This document shows positions 7,985-16,616 of a DNA stretch of 64,000 nt, piece after piece. Position 1 is the first letter of the stretch. Each line of letters begins with the position of its first letter. The stretch lies in contig UPZG01000001.1 of NCBI GenBank assembly GCA_900538705.1, forward strand, positions 992,001 through 1,056,000, in the 5' to 3' direction. Made by a program: the position numbers and the translations under genes. Under the pieces are notes generated by a model that did no database searches, was not told the origin of the DNA, and was given only the letters and a program-made list of their open reading frames with translations. Source of the DNA: an uncultured Porphyromonadaceae bacterium. GTDB lineage: Bacteria; Bacteroidota; Bacteroidia; Bacteroidales; Barnesiellaceae_A.

Positions 7985-8727
7985 CCCATCATGATTTGTG
8001 TGATTATTACATCTACCAGCAGTATCATTACGCTGCTTACGACAACTGCATTGGTACTCGCTTTACCTACCTGCAATGAGCCACCTTTTACCGTATACCC
8101 ATAGAATGAAGCTATGCTACTGATTATAAAAGCAAAAAACAGCGATTTGAAAAGGGCATACCAGATATAGAACTCGTTGAAGAAAGCCTGAATACCATAT
8201 GTCAGTATCGATATGGAGATGATGCCTGTAAGGACAGCGATGGCATAGCCGCCAAGTATACCTGTTGCCATACTGAATATGACAAGTACCGGCATAAATG
8301 TTACCATACCTGCTATTTTGGGCAGTATAATGTAGTTGGCACTGTTGATACCCATAATTTCCAGCGCATCTATTTGCTCGGTTACACGCATGGCACCAAT
8401 TTCTGATGCAATATTTGAACCTACTTTACCCGATAGGATAAGTGCCAGCATGGTGGATGAAAATTCGAGCAAGATAATCTCTCGGGTTGCCACTCCCACG
8501 GTGTATTTAGGCAATAACGGCGAAACGATATTCAACTGCATCTGTATGGCGATTACAGCCCCGATAAAGAGTGATATGATAATAACAATAGGAATGGAAT
8601 TGACTCCCAGTTTATATAATTCGTCGATATAGCATTTGAGGAACTCTTTCCATCTGTCGGGGCGACTGAATGTACGTCCCATCAGGTGGGCATAGTTTCC
8701 AAAATTTTTGAGGGCGTTGTGTAACAT
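7981..8727 (-). CDS. mlaE: MlaE-type lipid ABC transporter permease
   Basis: The protein is 248 residues from the ATG at 8727. The frame extends to 8793, but a TACATTTG -7 box at 8757-8764 lies inside that extension, so the shorter start is preferred. Several hydrophobic membrane segments are visible, and the MlaE-family core is clear: IVIIISLFIGAVIAIQ, LEFSSTMLALILSGKVGSNIASEIGAMRVTEQIDALE and a C-terminal segment ending in VDVIITQIM. It is the inner-membrane permease partner of the ATPase downstream, handling phospholipid between the inner and outer membranes. Confidence 0.9.
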   Translation of the reverse strand: MLHNALKNFGNYAHLMGRTFSRPDRWKEFLKCYIDELYKLGVNSIPIVIIISLFIGAVIAIQMQLNIVSPLLPKYTVGVATREIILLEFSSTMLALILSGKVGSNIASEIGAMRVTEQIDALEIMGINSANYIILPKIAGMVTFMPVLVIFSMATGILGGYAIAVLTGIISISILTYGIQAFFNEFYIWYALFKSLFFAFIISSIASFYGYTVKGGSLQVGKASTNAVVVSSVMILLVDVIITQIMMG

Positions 8728-8756
8728 ATAATTTATTTGATAACAAGAATAACTTG

Positions 8757-8764
8757 CAAATGTA
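8757..8764 (-). promoter_or_regulatory. Bacteroidales -7 box (TACATTTG) for mlaE-mlaF
   Basis: The minus strand reads TACATTTG about 30 bases before the ATG at 8727, which decides the start of mlaE. Confidence 0.5.
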
Positions 8765-8949
8765 CGAATTTTTTGTTGCAATCTCTTGCTCATATCGCTT
8801 TGTGCTGTAAATAGGTCTTTTTTGTCTTATACCTATTTTATATTGTCGAGGGGATGTGTCTGAGAGTCTATTGTATAATATATATATGTAAAACGCTGTC
8901 GTACCAAAGAATTTGAAGCATCGCTTTTTTGTTTTGCCTGTGATTGTAT

Positions 8950-8957
8950 TATCTTTG
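8950..8957 (+). promoter_or_regulatory. Bacteroidales promoter (TATCTTTG) for lptB
   Basis: TATCTTTG lies 20 bases before the ATG at 8978, with a TTTTTTG element about 18 bases further upstream that could be the -33 box. Confidence 0.6.
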
Positions 8958-8977
8958 CACCCGAAAATATTATCTAT

Positions 8978-9778
8978 ATGTTTGTGCCAGACAAAACGAG
9001 CAATATGGATGCGGTCGATGCGATGCGTCGTAATGGAGGTATGGTGTTGCGTACCAGCGATTTGGTAAAGAAATATCGCCAGCGTACAGTGGTTAACCAT
9101 GTTTCTATCAATGTGACGCAAGGTGAGATAGTGGGGTTGTTGGGCCCAAATGGAGCCGGCAAGACCACAACCTTCTATATGACTACGGGGCTTGTTACGC
9201 CCAACGAGGGTCACATCTATATCAATGACCTCGATATAACCGAGTTCCCGGTTTATAAGCGTGCTCAGCATGGTATAGGGTATTTGGCCCAGGAGCCATC
9301 GGTATTCCGCAAACTTTCGGTCGAGGATAATATACGGGCGGTTTTGGAAATGACTAAAACGACTCCCGAGTATCAGCGCGAAAAATTGGAGAGTCTGATT
9401 GCGGAGTTCAGCCTTGGTAAGGTGCGTAAGAACTTGGGCGACCAGCTCTCGGGTGGTGAGCGGCGTCGTACCGAGATAGCACGTTGCCTGGCGATAGACC
9501 CTCAGTTTATCATGCTTGATGAGCCATTTGCCGGCGTCGACCCCATAGCAGTAGAGGATATACAAAAGATAGTATATAAATTGAAAGAAAAGAACATAGG
9601 TATTCTTATCACCGACCATAATGCTCCCGAGACGTTGAGTATTACAGACCGAGCTTATCTTCTTTTTGAAGGAAAGATACTTTTCCAAGGCACATCTGAG
9701 GAGTTGGCTGAGAATCCTATTGTACGCGAAAAATATTTAGGCCGTAGCTTTGTATTCCGTCGCAAAAGTTTCGATTGA
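8978..9778 (+). CDS. lptB: LPS export ABC transporter ATP-binding protein LptB
   Basis: The 266-residue protein shows Walker A GPNGAGKTT (residues about 54-62), a Q-loop LAQEPSVFRKLSVEDNIRAVLE, the signature LSGGERRRTEIARCL, Walker B FIMLDEPFAGVDPIAVEDIQ and the H-loop ITDHN. These are diagnostic of LptB, which powers extraction of lipopolysaccharide from the inner membrane by LptFG. The family usually starts at the MVLRTSDLVKKY sequence (ATG 9041); the promoter position allows either that start or 8978. The gene stands alone between its own promoter and a strong terminator. Confidence 0.95.
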   Translation: MFVPDKTSNMDAVDAMRRNGGMVLRTSDLVKKYRQRTVVNHVSINVTQGEIVGLLGPNGAGKTTTFYMTTGLVTPNEGHIYINDLDITEFPVYKRAQHGIGYLAQEPSVFRKLSVEDNIRAVLEMTKTTPEYQREKLESLIAEFSLGKVRKNLGDQLSGGERRRTEIARCLAIDPQFIMLDEPFAGVDPIAVEDIQKIVYKLKEKNIGILITDHNAPETLSITDRAYLLFEGKILFQGTSEELAENPIVREKYLGRSFVFRRKSFD

Positions 9779-9871
9779 TATTTTTACTGCATTGCCAACG
9801 CGCGAATGGTGTTGTCGTTTTTTTAGGTCATGCCACTTCGCATGTGGTGAAACATCTTAAAAAGATAACAT

Positions 9872-9920
9872 AAAAACACTGGTGCTTAGCCTCGTTACGA
9901 GGCTAAGCACCAGTGTTTTT
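9872..9920. terminator. Bidirectional terminator between convergent lptB and the monooxygenase gene
   Basis: A perfect 23-base inverted repeat with a 3-base loop, A-rich on the left and followed by a T run on the right, so it can end transcription from both sides. Confidence 0.9.
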
Positions 9921-9944
9921 TTCGATTGAAAGTATTGTATAGCG

Positions 9945-10220
9945 TCAGAAATTAAATTTTTCGAGTTTCATATTGCTGAGTTCCTCGAGTTGCGGAACCA
10001 ATCGCTTGAAATGTTCCGATTGTTGGTGGGCTTCCAATACTTCAGGGTCTTTCCACGTTTCACATATCATGAGCGTATTGCGGCGGGTTGCACTTTCGTA
10101 CAGGTCATAAGCTATGCAACCGTTGTCTTGCAATGAGTGCTTTACCAATTCTTTGGCTATCTCAACAACTGTGTCGCGTTTGTCGGCGCTGACTTCCATA
10201 AAAACATTTAGTCTTATCAT
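9945..10220 (-). CDS. Antibiotic biosynthesis monooxygenase (ABM) domain protein, YgiN-like
   Basis: At 91 residues this is a single ABM-type ferredoxin-like barrel. Typical features are the N-terminal strand MIRLNVFMEV, KRDTVVEIAKELVKHSLQDNGCIAYDLYES, LMICETWKDPEVLEAHQQSEHF and a final strand. Relatives of this size are putative quinol monooxygenases or stress-linked cytoplasmic dimers; the substrate cannot be told from sequence. It is the last gene of the yicC-gmk-nadD transcription unit or a separate small unit, 37 bases after the preceding gene. Confidence 0.85.
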   Translation of the reverse strand: MIRLNVFMEVSADKRDTVVEIAKELVKHSLQDNGCIAYDLYESATRRNTLMICETWKDPEVLEAHQQSEHFKRLVPQLEELSNMKLEKFNF

Positions 10221-10257
10221 TGTTGTATAAATTTGAGAGGTTTATGTTACGAAACTG

Positions 10258-10548
10258 TTATTTCCCGGTTTCTTCTTGAGAGTGATGTTGCTGCTCTTGT
10301 GATGTCTTTTCATCAGGTAGAGCCTCTTTTTCTTGTTTCTGAGCCTCTTCTTGCCGGCGGGCACGGGCGCGCTCTTGTGCCCGCAATGTGTAGTACAACG
10401 CGATGATACAGAGCAGCGATACTACTATAATGCCAAAGTACTCCAAGATTTCGCCTTCTTTCAGTATATTACGTCCCATGAAAGCCATGACGATAAGGTA
10501 TATCAACAACATGGCAGGAATAAAGACAGATTTCTTTAGATGTTTCAT
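10258..10548 (-). CDS. Small membrane protein with charged C-terminal tail
   Basis: The 96-residue protein has two predicted membrane helices (residues about 8-24 and 38-54) followed by a highly charged Arg/Glu/Gln-rich tail. I do not recognise a family. Its ATG overlaps the stop of the upstream exonuclease gene by one base (TAATG), which indicates translational coupling. Confidence 0.75.
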   Translation of the reverse strand: MKHLKKSVFIPAMLLIYLIVMAFMGRNILKEGEILEYFGIIVVSLLCIIALYYTLRAQERARARRQEEAQKQEKEALPDEKTSQEQQHHSQEETGK

Positions 10549-11207
10549 TATTGTAAGTTTTTAAGGTGGGTGTTTTTCCTTTCGCTATCATTGGTAGAAG
10601 CAAAGGTATTGATATAAAAGGGTTCTTTATGTAGCAATGCGTTGTATATGTGCAGGCAGGCCCACGCATCGAGTGCGGCATAGTATTGTTGGGGCACGGA
10701 GAGGGTGGGAGCCTCCCAATTGGAGAGCCGTTGAGCCTTTGATATTTTTTTGCCGAAAATAATGGCATATATCTTTTGCAAGCTCATGTCGGCTATACCA
10801 TATTGTTTGACAAGGGTCTGTAATTCTACGTAGTTTTGAGGTTTAAAGTCACCAACGCGGTGCAGTACCGAAAAATCGTCTTTTAGCGAAAGCCCTATTT
10901 TGAGTAAGTCTGGGTCGGTCAACAGGTCACGTAGTGCCGGGGTAAAACCTATTTTGTTTATGCGGAACAAGAAACACTCGTTGTCGGTGGCAATTTGTAT
11001 CAATGATACTTTGTTTGTTTTGCCTTTGCGAAACGAGGGTTTGGTTTCAGTATCTATTCCCAGCATCGGGGCGTGCCGCAGAGTCTCGATGGCAGTCTCT
11101 GCAGCTTCGGGTGTGTCTACGACATGTATGGCACCACCGAAACTTTCGATGGGCAGTTCGTTGACACTCTCTTTGTCTATGCAGATGTTAGGTTGCAATG
11201 TTCTCAT
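10548..11207 (-). CDS. 3'-5' exonuclease, DnaQ/RNase D-like
   Basis: The 219-residue protein fits the DEDD 3'-5' exonuclease fold of the RNase D/WRN group. Exo I is LGIDTETKPSF (Asp and Glu at residues about 51 and 53), Exo II is KIGLSLKDDFSVLH, and Exo III is YAALDAWACLHIYNAL, where YxxxD gives the DEDDy type. It lacks an HRDC domain, so it is a single-domain nuclease acting on RNA or DNA ends in the cytoplasm. It lies in the long minus-strand operon, 11 bases after the DUF5063 gene. Confidence 0.88.
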   Translation of the reverse strand: MRTLQPNICIDKESVNELPIESFGGAIHVVDTPEAAETAIETLRHAPMLGIDTETKPSFRKGKTNKVSLIQIATDNECFLFRINKIGFTPALRDLLTDPDLLKIGLSLKDDFSVLHRVGDFKPQNYVELQTLVKQYGIADMSLQKIYAIIFGKKISKAQRLSNWEAPTLSVPQQYYAALDAWACLHIYNALLHKEPFYINTFASTNDSERKNTHLKNLQ

Positions 11208-11218
11208 AATCTGGTTGC

Positions 11219-11821
11219 TTACGATGAGTGGTGATGATGGTGACAGAGCGGGTCATCGCAATCGTGATGATGTTGCTCGTGTCCGTAAGCGTCATATTCA
11301 TCTGATTCGTCTCTTTCGTTGCCATAACCGAGGTTATGGAGCGGGCGCATAATGTTTACCAATTTCTGCCCCCAATAAGTGGCGAAATTTTCTCGGCATC
11401 GATATATGGCTATGCGCGACAAGGTTTCGTTGCCATAGCGATACACCTCGAGAAAGTCGCGTATGTCTTGGTATACGTCGGCTATCCCTTCTGAAATAGA
11501 TGCTGCAATAGGGGCATCGCTGTAGGCCATATCGGCATCGAAAACCTCTAGATAGTCGTCGTCTTTACCCAAGAGAACACTTACAGAGTTGCGGATGTAT
11601 TCATATTGTTCTTCTGTCACATAATTGGCAAGGTCGTCGTCCTCTTCCGGTTCGTCAGTGGGGAGCAGCGAAGCTTTTACATACAGCAGGGGAAGTATGC
11701 GTGTAAGGGCGAGTATAAAATCATCCCTGTCACTCTCGGAGCATTGTTCCACTCGGCTGCAAAATTCTAATCCTACAGTGACAAATTCTACTATCTCTTT
11801 TGAGTACACTCTTTCGTCCAT
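11219..11821 (-). CDS. DUF5063 domain protein
   Basis: The 200-residue acidic protein matches the DUF5063 family common in Bacteroidales: an N-terminal EIVEFVTVGLEFC, then ALTRILPLLYVKASLLP and a C-terminal YRCRENFATYWGQKLVNIMRPLH. The last 30 residues are very rich in His, Asp and Glu and might bind metal; this is inferred from composition only. Function is unknown. It is packed between nadD (2 bases) and the exonuclease gene (11 bases). Confidence 0.85.
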   Translation of the reverse strand: MDERVYSKEIVEFVTVGLEFCSRVEQCSESDRDDFILALTRILPLLYVKASLLPTDEPEEDDDLANYVTEEQYEYIRNSVSVLLGKDDDYLEVFDADMAYSDAPIAASISEGIADVYQDIRDFLEVYRYGNETLSRIAIYRCRENFATYWGQKLVNIMRPLHNLGYGNERDESDEYDAYGHEQHHHDCDDPLCHHHHHSS

Positions 11822-11823
11822 TT

Positions 11824-12399
11824 TTATTTACAGTATAAATGGTTACGGCATATATAATCATATACACCTGCGGGTAGAAATGTGTTCATGTCGTGTCCAT
11901 CGGCAATGCCATCGCGTATCCATGTAGACGATAGTTCTACAATGGGGGCATGTGCATAGCTGACGTGAGCGGGCAGTTTGTCGGTGTCTATTTCGTATCC
12001 CATGCGGGGATATATGCATACACCATATTCGTTGATGATGCGATTGCCCTCTTTCCAGCGGTCGAAGATAAGCCAATTATCGGCACCGATAACCAATATG
12101 AAGGTGTTTCCCGGATACCTCTCGCGAAGCGTATCGAGCAAGGTTATGGTGTAGGAGGGTTGTGGTAGCGAAAACTCTATGTCGCAATAGCGTATTTTAG
12201 GGTTGTGGCTTACGGCCAACTTCAACATTTCGCATCGGTGGCGGTCTCCATCGGGGGTACTTCGCTCGCGTACAGGGTTGTGAGGCGTTACGCTCATCCA
12301 TACTTCATCGAAGTCTTCGTATTCGGCAAGATACGAAGCCAACATGAGATGTCCCATGTGTACGGGATTGAACGAACCCGAGAAGATGCCTATTTTCAT
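11824..12399 (-). CDS. nadD: Nicotinate-nucleotide adenylyltransferase
   Basis: The 191-residue protein carries the nucleotidyltransferase motif GSFNPVHMGHL (residues about 8-18) and the C-terminal ISSTxIR-like sequence, here LSSTWIRDGI. It has GADNWLIFDRWKEG in the middle. The enzyme adenylates nicotinate mononucleotide to deamido-NAD in NAD synthesis. It lies 2 bases after gmk, a gene order repeatedly seen in Bacteroidota. Confidence 0.95.
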   Translation of the reverse strand: MKIGIFSGSFNPVHMGHLMLASYLAEYEDFDEVWMSVTPHNPVRERSTPDGDRHRCEMLKLAVSHNPKIRYCDIEFSLPQPSYTITLLDTLRERYPGNTFILVIGADNWLIFDRWKEGNRIINEYGVCIYPRMGYEIDTDKLPAHVSYAHAPIVELSSTWIRDGIADGHDMNTFLPAGVYDYICRNHLYCK

Positions 12400-12401
12400 G
12401 A

Positions 12402-12974
12402 TTATTCGTTTATAAAGTTTGTGACGAGTTCCAATACTTGCTTTTGGGCTTTCTCGAGATCGTCGTTAACCACTATTTTATCGAATTGCGGTGCATACGA
12501 CAGCTCTTTCACAGCCTTGGCTATGCGGGTGGTGATTACTTCGGGTGCATCTGTTCCCCGTTTTACAAGCCGCTCATGCAACACATCGACACTGGGTGGC
12601 TTGATGAATATGGAGAGTGCGTCGTTGCCATAGAAACGCTTTATGTTGAGCCCGCCTACCACGTCGACATCGAATATCACATGGCGGTGGCTTTCGCGCA
12701 GACGTTCTATCTCGCTCTTCAGTGTGCCATAGTACTTGCCGGGATATACCTCTTCATATTCCAGAAAGTCGCCATTGCCTATGTGTTCGCGAAACTCATC
12801 GATACTCATGAAGTAATAGTCTTTGCCGTTTTGCTCGTTGCCCCGTGGCTGACGGCTGGTTGCCGAAACAGAGAACGACAGAGGCAAGCCTTGCTGCATG
12901 AGATATTGTATGAGAGTAGATTTGCCCGAGCCCGATGGCGCCGAGAAAATAATCAGTTTGCCTTTCTTCTCCAT
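12402..12974 (-). CDS. gmk: Guanylate kinase
   Basis: The 190-residue protein starts with a P-loop APSGSGKST and continues with the GMP-binding SVSATSRQPRGNEQNGKDYYF and DFLEYEEVYPGKYYGT regions, as in all guanylate kinases. It phosphorylates GMP to GDP. Length is slightly below the usual 205. It follows yicC by 8 bases and precedes nadD by 2. Confidence 0.96.
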   Translation of the reverse strand: MEKKGKLIIFSAPSGSGKSTLIQYLMQQGLPLSFSVSATSRQPRGNEQNGKDYYFMSIDEFREHIGNGDFLEYEEVYPGKYYGTLKSEIERLRESHRHVIFDVDVVGGLNIKRFYGNDALSIFIKPPSVDVLHERLVKRGTDAPEVITTRIAKAVKELSYAPQFDKIVVNDDLEKAQKQVLELVTNFINE

Positions 12975-12982
12975 AACTGTGG

Positions 12983-13855
12983 TTACATTACATTGAGAAC
13001 TTGTTCTTTTATCTGTTCCAACTCATCTTTCATGCGCACTACGATGCGTTGCATCTCGGCATGGTTGGCCTTAGAGCCCAGTGTATTTATTTCACGTCCC
13101 ATCTCTTGGGCTATGAAACCCAATTTCTTGCCTTGTCCATGCCCGGTTTCCATCGTTTCCATGAAGTAGCGCAGATGATTGTCGAGGCGGTGCTTCTCTT
13201 CGTTGATATCTAATTTTTCTATATAGTATATCATCTCCTGTTCGAGACGGTTTTTATCGTAGTCTATTTCTTTTATTTTCGACAATCCCTCTACGATACG
13301 TCCTTTTATCTTTTCTATACGTTCTTGCTCGTAGGTCTCTACTTCTTTGAGTAACGCAGCAATGTTTGTTATTTTCTGCGTAAAAATATTTTGCAGGCAT
13401 CGGCCTTCTTGTGTGCGGAATGCAACAAGTTGGTCTATGGCCGTTTTCAAGGCTTCGTCAAGAGCTACGGTCTCTTCGTCGGTCAGTTCGGGAGTCTCGG
13501 TCTGTAAGGTATCGGGCAGACGGAATAAAATCTGAAACCAATCGGTAGGGGTATTTATGCCTAAGGTAGCAGCCGCATTGTTTATTTGTTCGTAATAGCT
13601 TTGCAAGGCTTTTACATTGAGTTGTGACGGCATATCGCCACCGATACTTTCGGTACGTATCGTGAGGTCTACCTTGCCGCGCTCGAGTCTACGGGCTATC
13701 TCACTCCGTATTTCCATCTCTTTCTCTTTATACAAAGGCGGAATACGGGTCGATAGGTCGAGTTGCTTGCTGTTGAGTGACTTTATTTCGACAATTATCT
13801 TTTTGTTAGGCAATTCGGCTATTCCTTTGCCGAATCCGGTCATGGATTGTATCAT
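12983..13855 (-). CDS. yicC: YicC family endoribonuclease
   Basis: The 290-residue protein begins MIQSMTGFGKG and ends with the DUF1732 block (LGFIAQEMGREINTLGSKANHAEMQRIVVRMKDELEQIKEQVLNV), matching YicC end to end. YicC proteins have been reported as endoribonucleases that promote RNA decay. The gene heads the yicC-gmk-nadD operon and has its own TAATTTTG promoter box 21 bases upstream. Confidence 0.95.
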   Translation of the reverse strand: MIQSMTGFGKGIAELPNKKIIVEIKSLNSKQLDLSTRIPPLYKEKEMEIRSEIARRLERGKVDLTIRTESIGGDMPSQLNVKALQSYYEQINNAAATLGINTPTDWFQILFRLPDTLQTETPELTDEETVALDEALKTAIDQLVAFRTQEGRCLQNIFTQKITNIAALLKEVETYEQERIEKIKGRIVEGLSKIKEIDYDKNRLEQEMIYYIEKLDINEEKHRLDNHLRYFMETMETGHGQGKKLGFIAQEMGREINTLGSKANHAEMQRIVVRMKDELEQIKEQVLNVM

Positions 13856-13875
13856 GGTTCAATATATTATTCCTG

Positions 13876-13883
13876 CAAAATTA
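13876..13883 (-). promoter_or_regulatory. Bacteroidales -7 box (TAATTTTG) for the yicC operon
   Basis: The minus strand reads TAATTTTG, 21 bases before the yicC ATG. With the box at 13928-13935 it makes a compact divergent promoter region. Confidence 0.6.
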
Positions 13884-13927
13884 ATTTATTTCGCGGTTAT
13901 TTCTCCTATCCATTGAGAAAAAAGAGC

Positions 13928-13935
13928 TATTTTTG
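13928..13935 (+). promoter_or_regulatory. Bacteroidales -7 box (TATTTTTG) for the tsaB operon
   Basis: TATTTTTG lies 30 bases before the ATG at 13965 and just before the alternative upstream start at 13935, which argues for the later ATG. Confidence 0.6.
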
Positions 13936-13964
13936 TGCTCCGTATCAGTAAGAAATATATTGCT

Positions 13965-14657
13965 ATGCCCAATATTATACATATAGAGACCTCTACCGAG
14001 GTATGTTCCGTGGCATTGTCGTGCGACGGATATGTGCAATTTCATCGTGAGTCGTTCGATGGCCCTTCGCATGCTTCGCTTTTGGGAGACTATGTAAAAG
14101 ACGCAGTCACCTATGCCCGTCTCAAGGAGTTGCCCTTGCATGCCGTTGCGGTAAGTGGTGGCCCCGGCTCTTATACGGGTTTGCGTATCGGCGTTTCTGA
14201 GGCTAAGGGCCTCTGCTTTGGATTAGGGTTGCCCCTCATTGCAGTGAGCACGCTCGAGTTACTATGCACTACGGCTATGTTCCGTGCCGATGCCGACCCC
14301 GAAGCTTTGATATGTCCCATGATAGATGCCCGTCGTATGGAGGTATATGCTGCTGTGTACGACGAGCGGTTGCAACCGGTTGTGCCTGTTGGAGCATATG
14401 TGGTAGATGAGCATACGTTTGCCGATGTACTCGAGCATCGCAAGGTGGTTTTTTGTGGCAATGGTGCGGCTAAGTGTAAAAATGTGATACAGCATCGTAA
14501 TGCACTCTTTGTAGACGACATCAGACCGCTTGCCTCCGGAATGGTAGCACTTGTCGAACGTGCTTTTGTAAAAGGTGATTTTTGTGACGTAGCCTATTAC
14601 GAACCGTTCTATCTGAAAGAGTTTGTGGCTACCCGTCCCAAAAACAAAATCATATAA
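13965..14657 (+). CDS. tsaB: tRNA t6A biosynthesis protein TsaB
   Basis: The 230-residue protein starts at ATG 13965 with MPNIIHIETSTEVCSVAL, the typical TsaB N-terminus, and contains SGGPGSYTGLRIG (residues about 66-78). It belongs to the ASKHA fold and supports TsaD in adding threonylcarbamoyl to A37 of tRNAs reading ANN codons. It leads a plus-strand operon with DUF4290, murA and rimM. Confidence 0.94.
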   Translation: MPNIIHIETSTEVCSVALSCDGYVQFHRESFDGPSHASLLGDYVKDAVTYARLKELPLHAVAVSGGPGSYTGLRIGVSEAKGLCFGLGLPLIAVSTLELLCTTAMFRADADPEALICPMIDARRMEVYAAVYDERLQPVVPVGAYVVDEHTFADVLEHRKVVFCGNGAAKCKNVIQHRNALFVDDIRPLASGMVALVERAFVKGDFCDVAYYEPFYLKEFVATRPKNKII

Positions 14658-14680
14658 TCAAGAGAACCAGTTATAGCATT

Positions 14681-15280
14681 ATGTTGCAATATAATTCACA
14701 ACTCAAAAAACTTGTTTTGCCCGAGTATGGGCGCAATGTGCAGCAAATGGTTGATTACTGCCTCACTATTCCCGACAGGCAGGAGCGTACTCGTTGTGCT
14801 TATACCATTATAGATATTATGGGTAATCTGTTTCCGCACTTGCGCGATATTGACGACTTTAAGCACAAGTTGTGGGACCATCTCGCTATCATGGCCGACT
14901 TTAAACTCGATATAGATTACCCTTATCCTGTTGTAAAGCGTGAGAACCTGGTGACAAAACCCGAGCGTATACCATATCGACACTTCCCCATACACTATCG
15001 TCATTATGGGAAAATTACCGAAGAGATGTTGCAGAAAGCCCGACTTATGTCGCCCGGTGAGGAGCGCGATGCATTGGTCTATATGCTGGCCAATTTTATG
15101 AAGCGTTCTTACATTACCTGGAATAAGGATAATGTTGATGATGAGAAAATCTGGCAAGACGTTTACGAATATACCCAGGGTGCTATCCGTATGGATGCAC
15201 CCCTTTTACGTGCCAAAGAACTCAAAGACGACCCGGCACCGCAACAACAATCGCGTAAGAGGAAAAAGAAAAACAAGTAA
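14681..15280 (+). CDS. DUF4290 family protein
   Basis: The 199-residue protein matches DUF4290, a family confined to Bacteroidota: LPEYGRNVQQMVDYCLTIPDR near the N-terminus, KLWDHLAIMADFKLDIDYPYP in the middle, and a lysine/arginine-rich C-terminus (SRKRKKKNK). The function is unknown. It lies directly before murA, a conserved order in the phylum, and the basic tail could contact nucleic acid (inference). Confidence 0.9.
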   Translation: MLQYNSQLKKLVLPEYGRNVQQMVDYCLTIPDRQERTRCAYTIIDIMGNLFPHLRDIDDFKHKLWDHLAIMADFKLDIDYPYPVVKRENLVTKPERIPYRHFPIHYRHYGKITEEMLQKARLMSPGEERDALVYMLANFMKRSYITWNKDNVDDEKIWQDVYEYTQGAIRMDAPLLRAKELKDDPAPQQQSRKRKKKNK

Positions 15281-15310
15281 CCACAATCCTTACCGGCATA
15301 TACACACGTT

Positions 15311-16615
15311 ATGGCATCGTTCGTTATAGAAGGCGGTCGCCGGTTACAAGGCGAACTTACCCCGCAGGGCGCTAAAAATGAAGCCTTGCAGATTATATGC
15401 GCTTCGTTACTTACAACCGAGGCAGTCACGGTTCACAATGTCCCCGACATACTTGACGTTAACAACCTCATACAGCTGCTGCGCGAGATGGGGGTAGAGG
15501 TAAGCCGTGACGGGATAGATACATATACATTCCGTGCAGAGCGCCTGGATGTAGATTATATGCAAAGCGATGCCTTTATATCGCGATGTGCTTCGTTGCG
15601 CGGCTCTGTCATGCTGATGGGTCCGCTCTTGGCCCGTGAGGGATATGTGCGTATGCCTCGTCCCGGAGGTGACAAGATAGGTCGTCGTCGTCTCGATACC
15701 CATTTTCTCGGTATGCAGAAGTTGGGAGCCTCCATATCGTGTACAGCAGGTTCGGCCGTATATGAAGTAAAAGCCGACAAGTTACAAGGCACGTATATGC
15801 TGCTCGATGAGGCTTCGGTTACCGGTACGGCCAATATACTGATGGCGGCAGCTCTTGCACAGGGCGTTACCACCATATACAATGCAGCATGTGAGCCCTA
15901 CGTACAGCAATTGTCGCATATGCTATGCCGTATGGGGGCACGCATAGAGGGTATAGGCTCGAACCTCCTTACAGTGTACGGGGTAGGGGCGTTGCACGGA
16001 TGCGAGCATACCATCTTGCCCGATATGATAGAGGTGGGCAGCTTCATAGGTCTGGCTGCTATGACGGCCTCGGATATAACTATCAAAAATGCTTCGGTAC
16101 AGCATCTCGGCATTATTCCCGACAGTTTCCGTCGTCTGGGCATTACCATAGAGCAGAGGGGCGACGACTTGCATATTCCTACTCACGAAAGTTACGAGAT
16201 AGAGACCTTCATCGACGGTTCCATTATGACCTTTGCCGATGCTCCGTGGCCCGGGCTTACACCCGACCTGCTCAGTGTCTTTCTTGTTGTGGCCACGCAA
16301 GCCAAGGGTAGTGTGCTCATCCATCAGAAGATGTTTGAGAGCCGTCTTTTCTTTGTTGACAAACTTATAGACATGGGGGCGCAAATCATACTTTGCGACC
16401 CGCACCGTGCCGTTGTCATAGGGCAAGCTCACGCTCACGCCTTGCGTGCTGCCGACATGGTGTCGCCCGATATTCGAGCCGGCGTAGCTCTGCTGATAGC
16501 CGCCATGAGTGCCGAGGGTACCAGCCGTATACACAACATAGAGCAAATTGACCGCGGATACCAGGACATAGACCGCCGTCTCAACGCGATAGGAGCGCGC
16601 ATAACACGCTTGTAA
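15311..16615 (+). CDS. murA: UDP-N-acetylglucosamine 1-carboxyvinyltransferase MurA (Cys-to-Asp active site)
   Basis: The 434-residue EPT-fold enzyme starts peptidoglycan synthesis by adding enolpyruvate to UDP-GlcNAc. It has the N-terminal GAKNEALQIICASLL, the loop MPRPGGDKIGRRRLDTHF and the C-terminal DIRAGVALLIAAM. In E. coli MurA the loop residue is Cys115, which fosfomycin attacks; here the equivalent residue 121 is Asp (codon GAC at 15671-15673). Cys-to-Asp is known to keep activity and give fosfomycin resistance, for example in Mycobacterium and Chlamydia. It follows DUF4290 by 30 bases and precedes rimM by one base. Confidence 0.96.
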   Translation: MASFVIEGGRRLQGELTPQGAKNEALQIICASLLTTEAVTVHNVPDILDVNNLIQLLREMGVEVSRDGIDTYTFRAERLDVDYMQSDAFISRCASLRGSVMLMGPLLAREGYVRMPRPGGDKIGRRRLDTHFLGMQKLGASISCTAGSAVYEVKADKLQGTYMLLDEASVTGTANILMAAALAQGVTTIYNAACEPYVQQLSHMLCRMGARIEGIGSNLLTVYGVGALHGCEHTILPDMIEVGSFIGLAAMTASDITIKNASVQHLGIIPDSFRRLGITIEQRGDDLHIPTHESYEIETFIDGSIMTFADAPWPGLTPDLLSVFLVVATQAKGSVLIHQKMFESRLFFVDKLIDMGAQIILCDPHRAVVIGQAHAHALRAADMVSPDIRAGVALLIAAMSAEGTSRIHNIEQIDRGYQDIDRRLNAIGARITRL

Positions 16616-16616
16616 T

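Noticed and set aside
8612..9688. A 358-codon frame antisense to lptB and across mlaE
   Set aside because: Overlaps two certain genes and has no recognisable protein features.
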